A stretch of 64,000 nt of DNA from Lateolabrax maculatus (GCA_031216445.1 CM062210.1:2326001-2390000); one strand, 5' to 3'; positions 1 to 13,545 are shown, counted from the stretch's first letter. The notes: generated by a model from the sequence alone, not told the origin. A program made the numbers and translations.

Positions 1-857
1 TGTTTGTAAAATCATCCCTTTATGTGTAAAATAGATGTATTAAGTTAAACTGAAACTTTGATTTTCTGCCACATTTCATTACTTGAGGAGAAATCTGACT
101 AAGAACTTGTTTGGACATTCAACACAGTTTTGCTCTTTCAGTGAGTGTCACTGGTATCGTGAATAAAAATGCACAAAGACTATGTGTTCTAAAACCAGGA
201 TTATGCTGTTTCCATGTGTTTTATGCAAAAGCTCTCCTTGTCTTTCTTTACTGGCCTTTTTTGTCCAACAGTAGAATTTTCCTATTCAGACCCCAGTGAT
301 GCTGAGGCCTCTTCTGTTTCCATCCCTCAGCTCTTTTTGCCTTCATCCTTTACGCGTCTGTCAAAATGTATTTCCAAAGTCACAGTAACATTTGGTGTTA
401 GTTGCTTTGACAAATGAAATCAATACTAATGGTGTTTACAAGTTTTTTCTTTTATTCTCGTAAAGCAGAATTTACCACAGGAGGTGGTTAGTGCTACCCA
501 TAAATGTAGTAATTATATCAGTTTATACAATCACATTACTTATTAAATATGTCACCTTTTGTCGTGTGAAGTAACACCGCTTCTTATATTAGCTTAGTCA
601 AACAACAAGAAACACTTACTTAACTATGTATATTTGGTATTTTATTTCATATATTTGTTATCTGAACAGAGCAATCATTAATTCTCAGTGCACTAGCTCC
701 TGTTTTACCAGAGCAGGACCTTCACATGACATCTTGGTAGCTGTATTGTACTGTTTCCTTAACTGGCTCAGCACTTGGTTCATGTCCTGATCTCTGACTT
801 TAAGCTCAGTTTATTACCTTTTTGGTTAACCCTCCTCTGCTCTGCTGCGTCTTCCAG
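1..857 (+). other. Intron of eif1ax (upstream exons outside window)
   Basis: No coding signal was recognised. The stretch ends in a pyrimidine-containing acceptor (cttccag) at 851-857 that starts the first visible eif1ax exon. The lysine/arginine-rich N-terminal exon of eIF1A was looked for and is not here. Confidence 0.7.
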
Positions 858-3045
858 AATATGCTCAGGTGATCAAAATGCTGGGGAACGGACGTCTGGA
901 GGCCATGTGCTTTGATGGAACCAAGCGGCTTTGCCACATCAGAGGAAAACTCCGGAAAAAGGTAGGAATGTCCCGACCCTCCTCTCACACCTTTCCCCCC
1001 TCCCACCAGCATACACAGGAAACCCCCTGACGTAATGCTGAATCGGCGTGTTCTCGCTGGCCGGCCGGCCGTCGTTAATGTGGCAGCGTGAACTCAGTTG
1101 ACCGTGTGTGTGTGTGTGTTACGGGCCGCAAAGTGCGGCGTGTTTGTGTGTGACACGGGGTAATCTCTGCTGTGTTTGTTTTCCTCTAGGTTTGGATCAA
1201 CACGTCAGACATCATCCTGGTCGGGCTGAGAGATTACCAGGTGTGTTGGTCGCCCACACCTGACATGTTGCCGTCTTTGGATAAATAAGCACCAACTTTT
1301 CTGTAGCGTTCAAATTTTTAAGGGCGAATCTCATACAAGATATTAAATTGATTAGCTCCCAGTTTCATGTCAGAATTACTAAGCTTGTAGGTACAAAGGT
1401 GCAAAGAAATCTCTTCTCATAGTTCCCAAAGAGTGTAGATTTGATACCAAAGGTGACTTTTATTCTGCTGTCATCATGGCTCCCAAACTGTGGAATAAAC
1501 TCATGTTTACAATCCACACTGATACGTCAGTGTTTTCTATTAAATGTTAGCTCAAAACACTCCTTTTTAATATTGGCTTTTAATGGATTTGCAGTGTTTT
1601 ATATATCCTGCATTCAATTATTTCTCATTGTAGGATTTTATTTTATCGCTCATTATTATCATTCCATTGTCATAGCTCAAAACAGTTAAGACTAAAGTTA
1701 AGTTATAGATTAAAATGTCCAGTGATGTATTTAATGTTCATACAGTAATTTTCAACATATGTGATTTATCATTTTATCCATAATTGTAAGTTTATACATT
1801 CTTGACTCCAGTCTTTCACTCATGTATTCAGGTTTTGGTGCTGTAATCTTCAGCTGACCCAATATTTTGTATGTATTTGCCTCCATCACTAAAACACTCA
1901 AACGCTTCACTTTCAGGACAACAAAGCTGACGTCATCCTCAAGTATAACGCAGACGAGGCTCGCAGTTTGAAAGCCTACGGAGAACTGCCGGAGCACGGT
2001 GAGTTAAACTGCACGTCACTCCGACACCACAGCTGCTGGATCCAAAAACCCAACGTCACCGTAGAGAAACAAGTCCAAGAACTTATTTATAGTGTGTTGG
2101 TGTCACCACAAAGTTTACAGACTAAGATGAGGATTTCCTTTTTGTCCAGAGCAAACCTCAGTGTTTGTTGTTTGTAACATTACCAGGCTGCTGTATCAGC
2201 ATCTTATTCTTGTCTAATTTACCCGTCACTCATGCAGCTGCTGACTTTAAACAGCAGATGTCCCCACTTTCCTGTCCTTCAATAACAACTTTTCACCTCT
2301 AACATGCAGTATTTAACAGTACAACCATTACCTTTTGTGGAATTAATGAACATTTATGATAATTCCTTTGTAACACTTTCCTCCCGTCTTCTTTCTCGCA
2401 GCCAAAATCAATGAGACAGACACCTTCGGGCCCGGAGACGACGACGAGATCCAGTTTGATGACATTGGCGACGATGATGAGGACATTGACGATGTAAGTT
2501 CCTTTCAATTTATAATCAACTTTTCTTTTTAGTTTCTGAGCTCAGTCCGTGACGGAAGCGCTGGGTGTCTTTTTTTTTTTTTTTTCTTTTTTTTTCTTCA
2601 ATACCATTGCCAGTATGTCACCAAAGTAATTTATATTACTTACTTGGAATAATTAACCAGTTTTTTTTTTTCCATCTCCAAAGTTTTATCGCTTAACAAT
2701 GTTGTCTGAACACAAAAACATATCTTAATAAAATATGGTATAAAATTTAGCAAAAGTTCGATTTGCATCAGCACTATCTGATGAAAGTCTTTGAACAGCA
2801 GCTTTAGTACTTTGTATTTTTTAAAACTAGGTATTATAGACCAAATAATTACCAATGAATTGAGAGTATTGAGTATTTGGCCAGTTAATTGAGCATACAA
2901 TAATCTTCTTACACAATAAAATAAATGTAAAATTAATGCAGGAAATGAGCAGAAACTCCTTTTCCTGAAAGCACAAAATGACAATTCGTAAAAAGTGCAA
3001 AACAGAAGTTGAAATAATTGTGTTTTTTGTGTTTTCCAGATCTAA
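858..3045 (+). CDS. eif1ax: Eukaryotic translation initiation factor 1A (eIF1A), 3' part of the gene
   Basis: eIF1A binds the 40S ribosomal A site and promotes scanning and start-codon selection. Five coding exons are seen: 858-961, 1190-1240, 1917-1998, 2402-2493 and 3040-3045, all with AG/GT borders. They encode about 111 residues starting in a split Glu codon (EYAQVIKMLGNGRLEAMCF...), through the OB-fold strands (KRLCHIRGKLRKKVWINTSD, IILVGLRDYQ) to the acidic C-terminal tail, which ends DDDEDIDDI. The last exon carries only Ile and the TAA stop. As far as I can compare from memory this matches vertebrate eIF1A essentially residue for residue. Human eIF1A is 144 aa, so about 33 N-terminal residues (the basic NTT) must be encoded before base 1. 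No matching exon is visible in 1-857. Phases are consistent. The adjacent map7d2 and bclaf3 repeat the human Xp22.12 order, which supports the EIF1AX orthologue over a retrocopy; the introns also rule out a processed copy. Confidence 0.97.
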
Positions 3046-3493
3046 AGACCTGCTACTGGAGGAGGAAGGTGGGATTTTACTAGAGATGCTCCGATTGGGA
3101 TATTTTGAGCCGATACACCGCACCGATAATGATTATTTTTATTAAGATCAGCCTATGCCAATCCAATACAGTTTATTAATATACAGTACGTTTAGATTTA
3201 TTCCGGTTTGTTAACCATCAGTTGACGTCTTTGTTGTTCGGAGAACTTTAAGTGCATTTCACATAGGAGGGAAAAACGACATCAGTACTTTGAGTTTGTT
3301 GTTAACATGGATAAATATAAGATGCTGCTTTAGTAAGACTGTCTCAGTTATCACTCGTAGCAGCTGGAGGATGAAGGACGATGACGCAGTTTGATTTCTC
3401 CGCCTTCATGCAGTTGGATTGGAAAATCAGAGTAGGCTGATCACCAGCATCATATTTAGGGTGAATATCTGGAGCATTGCTAGATTTTTACCT

Positions 3494-3494
<1 letters not shown>

Positions 3495-3534
<40 letters not shown>
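3495..3534. repeat. Poly-T tract
   Basis: Forty consecutive T residues, seen directly. It could be the reverse-strand tail of a retroposed element or a simple homopolymer expansion; its length is likely polymorphic. Confidence 0.9.
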
Positions 3535-3537
<3 letters not shown>

Positions 3538-4181
3538 TCTAACATCCACTAAAATGGCGAATTTGTCATCCAATTCACGGAAGTTTTCTTTTTTTTATTA
3601 TTTTCATTGCGTATTGTCCAAGAAACACTCGCTTACCATTCAGAGCTGGCATAACTACAAAATATCTCACACCAAATGCGTCATCTTTTTAAAAATGTAT
3701 TTATATTGATTTCACACTATGTGGAATTTACCAACAAGTACAGAATCTCTGGATTCGCCAATAAAAAGATAAACCATTTTGTGTTTTTTAATTTTTTTTT
3801 TGTCCTTTGGCAGTCTGTAGCTGTAGCTGTAGCCTGTAAGACAGTTTGTAAGCTGTTTACCGACGACAGAAGGAAGATAATAACACTGCGTACGGATCTG
3901 TATCACTTTGTTACCGTCATTTTCCACTGACGACGTATTGCGATGAACTATTTGCTCGTTTTTTTTTTTTTTTGGGTTGAACCATGGCCGAATGAAGGCA
4001 GTCTGTCTCCCCTGACATCAAAAGAAGAATCAAAATGTATTTTTCTATTGTTTCCCTTATTTGTGTTTCTGTCAGTCTTTTTGTTTTCATGTTCTGTTTT
4101 TGAACTCTTGGCTGTTCGCTCTGTGGCGTCGACGCTCCGGGAAGCTGCGGCCCGGTCGCCCACGCTTGTCTCATGCTAGAC

Positions 4182-4364
4182 CAGCGGTTCCCAAACCTTT
4201 CCAGCACACGCTCACACACCAGTAAAACCTAACCTCAGAGTAGTCTCTCACGTCTCTACACCTCGATAAAATCTAATAAAGGTGACACATAGTCGTATAT
4301 TTTCCTCCTCCCTCCCCTCTGATGTTCCCCGAGGGGGCCGAGCACCTCAGTTTGGGAACCACTG
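4182..4364. mobile_element. hAT-type MITE (183 bp) with terminal inverted repeats
   Basis: Starts CAGCGGTTCCCAAAC and ends GTTTGGGAACCACTG, an imperfect inverted repeat of about 15 bp. It has no coding capacity. The 8 bp on the left (tgctagac, 4174-4181) and right (ctctagac, 4365-4372) agree at 6 of 8 positions. The right copy fits the nTCTAGAn target-site pattern that is typical of hAT transposons. It is therefore a non-autonomous hAT element mobilised in trans, inserted in the presumed eif1ax 3' UTR. Confidence 0.85.
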
Positions 4365-4475
4365 CTCTAGACCACATGGGCCCTGTTGCTGCTGTTGCTC
4401 TAACTCTGAATTAATAAAAATGTACTATGATGTTTGAAGGCTGGGTTTCCAATAAAGATCTTAACTCCACTGACC

Positions 4476-5548
4476 TGGCGGAGTGATTTTTGGCCGCTAC
4501 ACGCACTTCCTGTGCCGGTCTGAAGGTGGCGAGATTGAGCCAAAGTCAGTCGGCGCTCCCCGGTGAGTTGGCCTGGCGCCCTTCAGAGCTCCAGGCCAAG
4601 AACATCCAGGGCTGCTGGGTGGTGACGGGGCACAAAATGTCTGTCCGGGGGCTATTTTTGTCAATAGAAGGACGACAGAGTGAAACTTTATTAGCGAGCG
4701 TCTGTCCTTGCGGTGAATCCCGACCCGTCTGCTGTGCTTTGACTTTCTCTTCTCCTATGAGGTCTTGAAAATGACTTTTGTCTATTTTTTTCCCCCCAAA
4801 AATGCACATTTACAAGTTCTGAGGCTGATGCCCAAGTAGGGAGATCTTATTACAAATATTAGTGTCAGTATTTTACTTTATTTGAGAGAAGGGAATGTAA
4901 ATTAATAAATACACAATGAGTAGTAAATAATGCCAGAATTACCCAAGAGGCTTTTTTCACCTGTAGTCCTGGGCCAAGGTGTTAAAAAGGTTTCCTAAAA
5001 TACATCAAAGGCAAAAACAAAACCGGGTATGCAGGTTAAAGACTAGAAAAGGACACGCAGTTGTTGTGTAGTGACTTAAATAAATATAGAACGACGTCAC
5101 AAAAGTGTAACTTTAAGGTGACTAAACTTGCAAACACCCTGAGGTTTAAAATGTTTTATCAAATTATGACTTATTAATCTTCCTCCGTGTCCCAGCACAA
5201 ACCAGTATGTTTTTGAATGATACCACAGCAAAAAAGTCAATTTAAGTGTCAATATAAATATGTGTGGAGTGTCTATGGACCCTGGTGCAGTGTCAGATTA
5301 GCTACTGACTAAAAGAAAAATATATACAAGCATGTTTAAAAAGCTTCATCTACTTTGCATTTGCAGTTGAATTTAGGTTCGAGACTTAATATCAGTTTTG
5401 TCTGATATTGGTGGGAAAATGCCAAATATTGTCAACAAACCCCTTCATAGTGAAGAGTATAAACATGAATTAATGACTGGATTGTGGGTATTTGTGCAAT
5501 AATAATCCCCAGTAAGAGGTCGTAATTTACTGTTGACTAAGATAAATC

Positions 5549-5603
<55 letters not shown>

Positions 5604-6290
5604 ATTGATTCTTATTTACATGATCTGTTGAGTTTGGAGGGTCAGGATTGTGTTTTCTGATCCTCTTTGTATTTAAGATGTAGTTGTCCGTTTTTAAGGT
5701 AGTAACATTGTTTTCATTCAAATATATAAACCTGGCGTGTACTCCAAAATAGAAACATCGTAGCAAACTTTCTATTTGTGGTGTGTTTGAACAAAATATT
5801 AAAGAATTCAAACCTGGAAATGTAATCCTACCATATCATATACTGTATTAGCTGATTAATATTCCAATAATATTTATATTAATTATGTAGTTGGTCAAGG
5901 TGGCGCTCATTTTAACTACTGTGCTTTATATACTATCATACCTCTAACTACCATTAACTACCATAAGTCACTAAGTGGTAGAAGAAGAAATCAGATTATT
6001 TTCTTTATTTAAAAGCGTAGAAATATTCCTGCAGAATAGTCAATTTCAGAATAATGTAAATGACTTCACTGGATTATAATCATTGACAGATTCATGTTAG
6101 TATCACTGTAATGTTTAACTACTTTATACACTGCTGGGTAACTTAATCTATAATCATAAATCTAATTTTATTTGTTGATGATATGTTGGATTAAACCGAA
6201 TCCGTAAAGTAACAAAATGATGATCTTAAAATGAAAATACAAGTTCATGAAAACTGCATAAATAAATACTTTGTGTAGTTATTTATAGAG
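4476..6290. other. Intergenic, eif1ax to map7d2
   Basis: No gene recognised. It holds an AT microsatellite (5552-5598) and AT-rich unique-looking sequence. A mildly GC-richer piece (4490-4760) has a short open frame with no recognisable domain and no splice-supported partner exon. Confidence 0.6.
5552..5598. repeat. (AT)n microsatellite
   Basis: About 23 uninterrupted AT units, read directly. Confidence 0.95.
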
Positions 6291-6296
6291 CTGGTT

Positions 6297-6332
6297 GTGT
6301 GTGTGTATGTGTGTGTGTATGTGCGCGCGCGC

Positions 6333-6371
<39 letters not shown>

Positions 6372-6372
6372 C
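6297..6372. repeat. (GT)n/(GC)n compound microsatellite
   Basis: Alternating purine-pyrimidine tract: GT units with interruptions, a (CG)n core near 6324-6335, a second GT run, then a second (GC)n run at 6363-6372. Such a GT/CG tract can adopt Z-DNA. It borders the CpG-rich area upstream of map7d2. Confidence 0.9.
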
Positions 6373-7113
6373 CAGCCTCACTTTGGCCCGGGTATGACGT
6401 AACGCCGCCGCTGGGCCTGGCACGTGCGCTCTCACGCGAGCCACAGCCGCGCCAAACTGAGGCAGTCACCCGCGTGAGCGATGCGGTCACCCCTGTCTCT
6501 GGATTATTGATAATAATTAATGATACTGTTGTTAATTAATGATACTGTTGTTAATTAATGATACTGTTTTTTAACTGTTTTTTCACGCGGCAGTTGGTGA
6601 TATTCTTCCGCCGCGCTACATAGTTCTTGCGCAGCCTCACTTGGTTGCTAGGCGACGCCTAACAGATTTTTCCCGGCGCATTAATATGCTAATTAGCCAA
6701 CTGTGACACGGTCGCGCGTTGGCCGGCGGAAGTTAATTAATTAATTTTATTTATTTATTTATTTAGAAAAAATTGAGACATTTACAGCCACAAAGAACAA
6801 TTACTATTTATTTTTTTTTATTTTTATCCCCGATATGTTTTCCCACAGTATTTTCTGAGGTAGGGGGAAAGTAGAGCCAAACGTTGATTCTTCTTCAAAC
6901 ATGGCTACCTGGTTTATGTTAGTTAACACATTACACCACACATGGACGCCCCCCCTCCCCTCTCCGCCTCCCCACAGCATCATATTTTCCTCCGTCTTTT
7001 CCTGAGTCATTGTGTTGCACCGGCGGTCTGCTCTCCTGCGGGTTTGTGCGGGTTTGTGCGGTGTTCCGGCCCCTGTCAGGTGCCGGTGGTCAACATATTC
7101 GACGACATTTGAG
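6370..7113 (+). promoter_or_regulatory. Probable map7d2 promoter / 5' UTR region with an X-box-like site
   Basis: CpG-dense sequence begins at 6363, and GC-rich stretches continue to the map7d2 start codon at 7114. An X-box-like RFX half-palindrome, GTTGCTAGGCGAC, lies at 6644-6656. An octamer/homeodomain-like ATATGCTAATTAG follows near 6683. Transcription start and UTR introns cannot be placed from sequence alone. Confidence 0.5.
6515..6571. repeat. Three tandem copies of a 19-bp unit
   Basis: The unit aattaatgatactgttgtt starts at 6515, 6534 and 6553; the third copy diverges at its 3' end. It lies inside the CpG-rich interval upstream of map7d2. Confidence 0.9.
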
Positions 7114-10100
7114 ATGACCGAAGTGGCTTCGAGCCGCCCTGAGATGACAGGTGAGGAAAACATGCTCGGATTTGTACATTTCCCAACAAATGTCCCGGAA
7201 TGGCTGCAGAGATATGAGCCCTGGACTACCAGCATCATCAGACCTGTGTTATACATCTTGATAAAACTGAAATAATATGGATTTCTCTTTAAAGACCAGT
7301 TAAAGGCAGCAAGGTTCAACACAGGTTGACACCCAATATGCTTTGTACTTGTATCATTTTATATTTTATATAGAGTAATGTCACAAATAAAGCAGGTTTT
7401 TGCAATGCATCTTTAGATATAATTACCATGTATGCAGATCTTTATTAATGTATTGGCATCCTTGGTTTTCCATCGCTGTTACTGCAACATGGTTTCACAT
7501 GAAACACTGACAACAAGAGGTGAAAAGCCTTTTGCAATGAAGGATTATATATACCGTGCAAAAAAAGGGGATGTGTGGTCTGTATATTTAATAATACGCA
7601 GTGTATTCTGTTGGTATGTGTTGCTGAACATATGTGGAGCCCTTTTGTAGATTAAAATGTTTTTTTAATCCCTGTTCACCGGCTGCCAGGGTGCCTGTTC
7701 TTAGGGATGTTCCTTCAATAATGCAGCAGCCTTTTATTAGCTCAGCTGAAAGAAGCTATTACTGCACTTAACACACGTGATGCAGCTGATTTTTTTATAG
7801 TTTTTTTTTGCATGTGATGTCATTTTGAGTGAAGCTGAAGCAGAGTGTAAAACCCACAGGGCTCAGATTTGCATGTATTTGCGTATCTAATGACTGTGTG
7901 TGTGTGTATGTGGTTGAGAGGATGATCCCCTGTGTGTTTTAGTGTGTGTATATCATAGTTGTCCTCGGGGCAGCTCTCGTGTCAGATTGAGAAATAAAAA
8001 CATAACAGGAAGAAGGCTGCGGGGGTCCTACACTCACACCTTGACACCTAACCCCGAAGGTGATACGGTGACTGACAGGAGATTTATTGCATTTGGACGC
8101 TGTGACAAGTATGGTGGATGGCCATTTCCATTCCACAAACGCAGGAGTCACGTTCACCGCTCCAGCTTTACATTCTTTGCTGTTTTTGCCTCTTGGCCAG
8201 CGTAGCATGAATCATGACTGACTGTTCTCTCCAAAAACACAGCGCTGGCCCCTCCTCCTGCACCGCTGGTGACCAATAGGCATGCCTCGCCTTCTCGATC
8301 ACCATCCAGTCACAGAAGCCCTCCAGGTAAACTTCTAATCACGTTCACACGCTTTGATGTGCTGCCATTATCTTCATAATCCAGGGCAGAGCAAACACAC
8401 AGTAACTACACATATGCACATAGATTAAACAGTATGGACTATTGGTTTATGTTCCCCAGTGTGGTGTTAGTACTTTCACTTTAAGTAAAAGGAACTGAAT
8501 ACTTCCTCCACCACTGAAAGCACCCTGAATATAAAACATGTGTACAATCTGCAGGCAGCTGAACTGATCTCGACATTTTTCTTCCACTCGTCTCAAGGCT
8601 CCCGGCTGGATTTAGCAAAAGAGCGACAAGAGGACAGAGAGAAGACACAAGGTATGAGTAACTGTCCAGCTGGTTGAGCTCAGCGTGGTCTGTCCTGTTC
8701 ATCTGTCACACACACACACACACACACTCACACACACACACTCACACACACATTGTGGGTGCAGTGTGGGCGGGTGTGTACTTGTACTTGCTCGAAGTAT
8801 TCAGAACTGTTACTTTTATACCTCAATGGAAAAATACTACTATATTTAAATATTTACCTAAAAAAAGTAAATAAGTATTAGCAGTAAAATGAACTAAAGT
8901 ATGTAAAGTAAAAATACTTTTACTTTATTATTATTATTATTGGGTGAAAACCTTGTATTTCCTATTTGTATTTTTATTTCCAAAACAATCTCAACTCAAA
9001 GTCCACTTGCTTGCTTGTTTTGGAGCTTTTGACTGCATCACACTGTCCTCATCAGCAGGTTGAGTTGCCATGGAAATGAAAATGTTTCCATGATTCTGAG
9101 AATAAAATGTCAACAGCTTTTTCTGATTTTCACGCTTTCAGATCAGTTAAAGAAGGAAAGAAAGGACAAAAGGAACAAAGACATAAAAAACGGAAAAGAA
9201 ACAAAAGTAATTTTCTCCAGATAATAAAAAACTCTCAGTCTCGCTTATCCCCCCCCTTCATTCAAGAACGTAATGTTTAAAAGTTATTTAGTCATTTAGC
9301 TTAAACCTGGAAAACATTTTGTGTTTTTTATGATTTATTTATGCCTTTATTGGATATCCAGCAGTAGAGAGTTGACAGGAAACGAGGGGAGAGGGCGAAG
9401 GGGAATAAAGCAGAAAGGTCCCTGGTTGGATGCAGCCCGGGGACGTTGTGGTTCACGGTCGGCGCCTTTGGGGCGTTTTGGAGATGCAAGATTTTCACTC
9501 AACAACAGTCAAATTTATTTATTCTCCCGGCTCGCTGTGTGTCAACTGGTTTGTGCTCATTTATGCACCACTACAATACAGTACATTATTTATTTAAAGG
9601 ACCAGTGCCTGAAAATAATATTGGTGTTTTAGGTATTTGAGTAAATGTCCGTACTTCCGTGTGTGTTCAGAGATGTCGGAGGTGCTGCGAGATAAGGAGC
9701 GCCGCGCGCAGCAGCAGCTGGGGCGCTGCGCCGAGGAGCGAGGGAGGAAGATGGAGGAGCAGAGGAGGAAGGAGCATCAGCGAAGGGCAGCGGCCGAGGG
9801 GAAGAGACGGCAGCAGCAGGAGGCAGAGAAGGTCAGAGGTCACAGCGCACTAATGATGCATTCACTGCACGTTAGAGGAAGCAAGAAAACAAGTGTGTTT
9901 ACACTTAACCTTAAATAAAAAAGCAGTACAAGAATACTGTGTTAAATACAGTATAAAATTAACAAAAAGTTATACTGAACCAAGTAAACTGTAAACAAGA
10001 AATAAGTGTCATAACTTGAATAGGAAGACCATTTTCAGTGACACAATACAATTAGTACTCACAACATATTGAGATCAATACCCAGCCCTGTTTGCACCCA

Positions 10101-13100
10101 AATGTAATTCCACTAACTTCTTTACTTGTTCCTTGCTAAATTTGTAATCAATGAATTGCATTAGACGGACTATAATTAAGAATTAAGATTTTTTTCTGAC
10201 ATCTGTAGGTTTGTTTGAGGCCTTTGCGGCCACATGTTCACATGTGTTGTTTGGAGGTTTATGTGAAAACCAATTTCACGATATCAATACCAATATTTTC
10301 CAGATATAAATACACAGTATATATACACTATATCCCAATATGGCAAATGTTTGCAAAATCACATATAAAATATTTTTTAAAATGTCTTCTGTGCATCAAA
10401 TTGTGTTCCATTATAAAACATTAAACAATTTGTTTTAAATTATTCTAAAAAGAGAGAATTATATCATCATACAGAGTCATTACGATAGGACAATAACTTA
10501 TTATCAGCCGTAGTTTAAGTAGGCAACTCATATACACATTAATCAAAATAGACATGAATGCATGTTATGTATTCATGTGAGTCTGCCGCCCCTTCATCTT
10601 TCCTCGCCCGTTAATTTGTCCCACCGTCACTCTGTTGTTAACCTTCACAAACTTAAAAACATCTCTTCCACCGGTTATCACTCGCCCTCTTTTTCCCCCT
10701 TTTTCTCTCTCTGAGCTCTTTGCCACTGAATTAATCGTGTCGATCCATAACCGAGTCGGTGTATTTCCAGCTGTTGTTGGGCTGAACCAGAGTTTAACAG
10801 AATAGCAGGTAATTAATGCAGAAGCTCTAATGACTTTCTGTCAGCTGACCAATTGTGTGCATTCAACTGAAACATGACATGTTCGGCTGGTTTTCTGCAT
10901 CAGACTTAAAGACACAGCAGAAATACTGGGGAATACCATACAATATATCACAGGAAACCATCAGGAAAGCTTGTGTTTAACAAGGACTAGAAAAATAAAT
11001 GTATTGCAGCAATACAAACACACCTTATAGTTACACTCTGCCATATATTACAAACTTACTCTGTCTTTAAAGGCCTAGTTGTTAATGGACATGATGTGTT
11101 TTACTGGTTGTACACGGTACACTCACTGTGGAAGGATCCCCTGTCCTGGGATCCCGCTGGGCGTCACGCAGGAGGCGTTCAAGGCACAGCGCTGAGCGTG
11201 GGTCACTAGGGTTGGGTACCATTCACATTTGAACACATACTAGTATCGGTACCTGGAATTCGGTACCAGTACCCAAACGGTACCTTTGTTCGGTACTTTA
11301 TTCTCTCTTCTGGTTTCATACTGAGGTTTCGGACACACACACAAATATCTCACACTCTGTTTTAGTGGACTCTGCGTGAGTCATGCGTGGGAATCACTCG
11401 ACTGAGAACCACTGACTCATATTATTATAATCCAACATAAATTATCCGCTGCGTTTGTGCGACGTCAACCCTTTGAGCTCAACATGCAGTGTAAATTACG
11501 AGTGCCTGTTGAAATGCTGAGCAACACGTGAAGGGTTAACAAGCCAGTGACAGTCTGATCCACAGAGAGTTCACCATTCACCGCTCAGAGGGGGGGGGGT
11601 CACTGCCTCTATTGATTTAAGGGCCCTGTTTGCCTGCTAACAGCCCCCTCCCCCCTCCGCCCCTCCTCACGCTCATATGCATAACTTAATGACATAATGA
11701 TTGGTCAGTCTCACGGGCCGATGACATCACCACCGGCGTATCATGTGGCGTTTACTGGAACAGACAGTCGATGCTCGCGGTGCTGTGACAAGCACATATT
11801 TCACCTCTGAAGAGGAAAAGACAGAATCAATGTGCTTCAGATTATATAGAAGAAAACACAGAAGAAGAATTGATATTTAAACCTAATGTTAATTTGGTCT
11901 TTTATTGTTAGCAGTCACTGCACTAAAGTTACAGTTAGGGCTGCAACTAAAGATTATTTATATTATTTTGATTAATCTTTTAATTGTCTAGTCTGTAAAA
12001 TGTCAGAAAATAGTGAAACATTTCCTAATTGATGTCTTCAAATTATTTGTTTTGTCGTCTAAAATCCAAAAAGACTCAATATAAATTATATAAAACTGAG
12101 AAAAGCAGCAAATCCTCACATTTGAGAAGCTGAAACGAGAATGTTTGACATTTTTGCTTAAAAAGTCTAATTACTATAGCCCTAAAAAGGTTAATTTACA
12201 ACAGCGTTTTTTTCCAATTTAGAACTTTTTCTTTGCAATTTTGTAAAACAATTGTAATAACATTTAAAAAATGTGAATCACTGGACGGTCGTGTTTATAA
12301 CGTTCATATTTGCTGGGGGTTTGGGATCATAAGAGTGGTTCTGGGTCATTTCTTGGCTAAACATTCAGACGTACGGGTCTTTTCTAGTTGTCAGACACTA
12401 TTTCTGTTTTTATCAGTTTTATTGTGTCAGTTTGCTTATGCAGTGATTGTAATTAACACTGTAGTGTGTCAGGATTTTAATCTTTAGGTTCATCAACAGT
12501 ATGATAGGGCACTGCAGATGTAATTAGTCCATTATGGCTTAACATTGTCACATTCGCCTTGTAATTAATGCTGCTTAATGTGCTGATAAATAAAACAAAT
12601 CAAACAAATTAAATACCAAAAAACTACCCATAGAAATTCACAATTTTGTGCAGAGAAACTGCAAAGACCTGCTCATCCATTCTGCGTCTCTGTTCTTCTT
12701 TGATCTTCATCTGCAGTTTATCTATATCCCTTTCTCCTGCTGCCATTCCCCCCCTCATCTCTCTCTTTTTAAATCCCTCGTCTTGACTCTGAACGTCTCC
12801 TCCCGTCGTCTCTGCTCCCTCCTGCAGTTTGTGCGTGACTCTGCATGCACCTTCAGCAAACCCCTCACAATGCTGAGGTGGGGCATTTCCACCCTTTATA
12901 TATAGGCAGTAAACCGGAGCAGTGTATCAGCTTTATATTCTGCAATTACTGTATATACAGCTGCTGTCTGCGTACCAACACCGCCACATTAATGATCGTT
13001 AATGGAAAAACCAGTATGGGATGTGGTTTGCAGGAAGACAAAGACCAGAACAGAGAGTCGTCTCTGAATCATTTTAATTTCTCTTTTGTTGCTTCACAAC

Positions 13101-13513
13101 CACATATGCATTGCAGATGTCTCTTAATTAGCAAAAACACAAGTAAATACCTTGCAGGTAATTGGCTTTGCACCTAGCAATCAGATATATACATCGTAAT
13201 CAATCAATATCCAGCACTGAGACAAAGAAGAAGACTGGAGACACAGTATATTTACACGTCTTGAAAAGTCTTTAATTATCTGGGTTCAGGTCGCAGTGAT
13301 TTTATCAATTATATCATTAGGAATTACTGTTAATTTGATTTCTGATATAATGATTCTAGACCAGGTCGTCTCTACTGGTTTTCCATCATACTTTAATACT
13401 TTGACCAGTATAATCATGAAACAGGTATTAAATTTCATCCTGTGTGGTCTTAAAAAAGCCTGCAGAAAGAAACCCTGTAATAACCCTTGAAGTCTCTTTG
13501 AATATCGGATATT

Positions 13514-13545
<32 letters not shown>

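Larger units (their letters stand above)
3046..4475 (+). other. Probable eif1ax 3' UTR with embedded repeats
   Basis: This follows the eif1ax stop codon directly. AATAAA hexamers are at 4413-4418 and 4451-4456 and could be the polyadenylation signals. The stretch carries a fragment of a 'gatgctccgat' dispersed repeat near 3083, a T tract (3495-3534) and a hAT-type MITE (4182-4364). The UTR extent is inferred from the hexamers only. Confidence 0.5.

Noticed and set aside
4490..4768. 92-codon open frame in a GC-richer patch between eif1ax and map7d2
   Set aside because: No recognisable domain, no supported splice partner, and length expected by chance in GC-rich DNA.
9142..9206. Exon-like Lys/Arg-rich segment with AG and GT borders between map7d2 exons 3 and 4
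   Set aside because: It is 65 nt, so inclusion would shift the frame of the next exon, whose correct frame clearly matches the MAP7 family. Direct joining of 8651 to 9671 keeps the frame.
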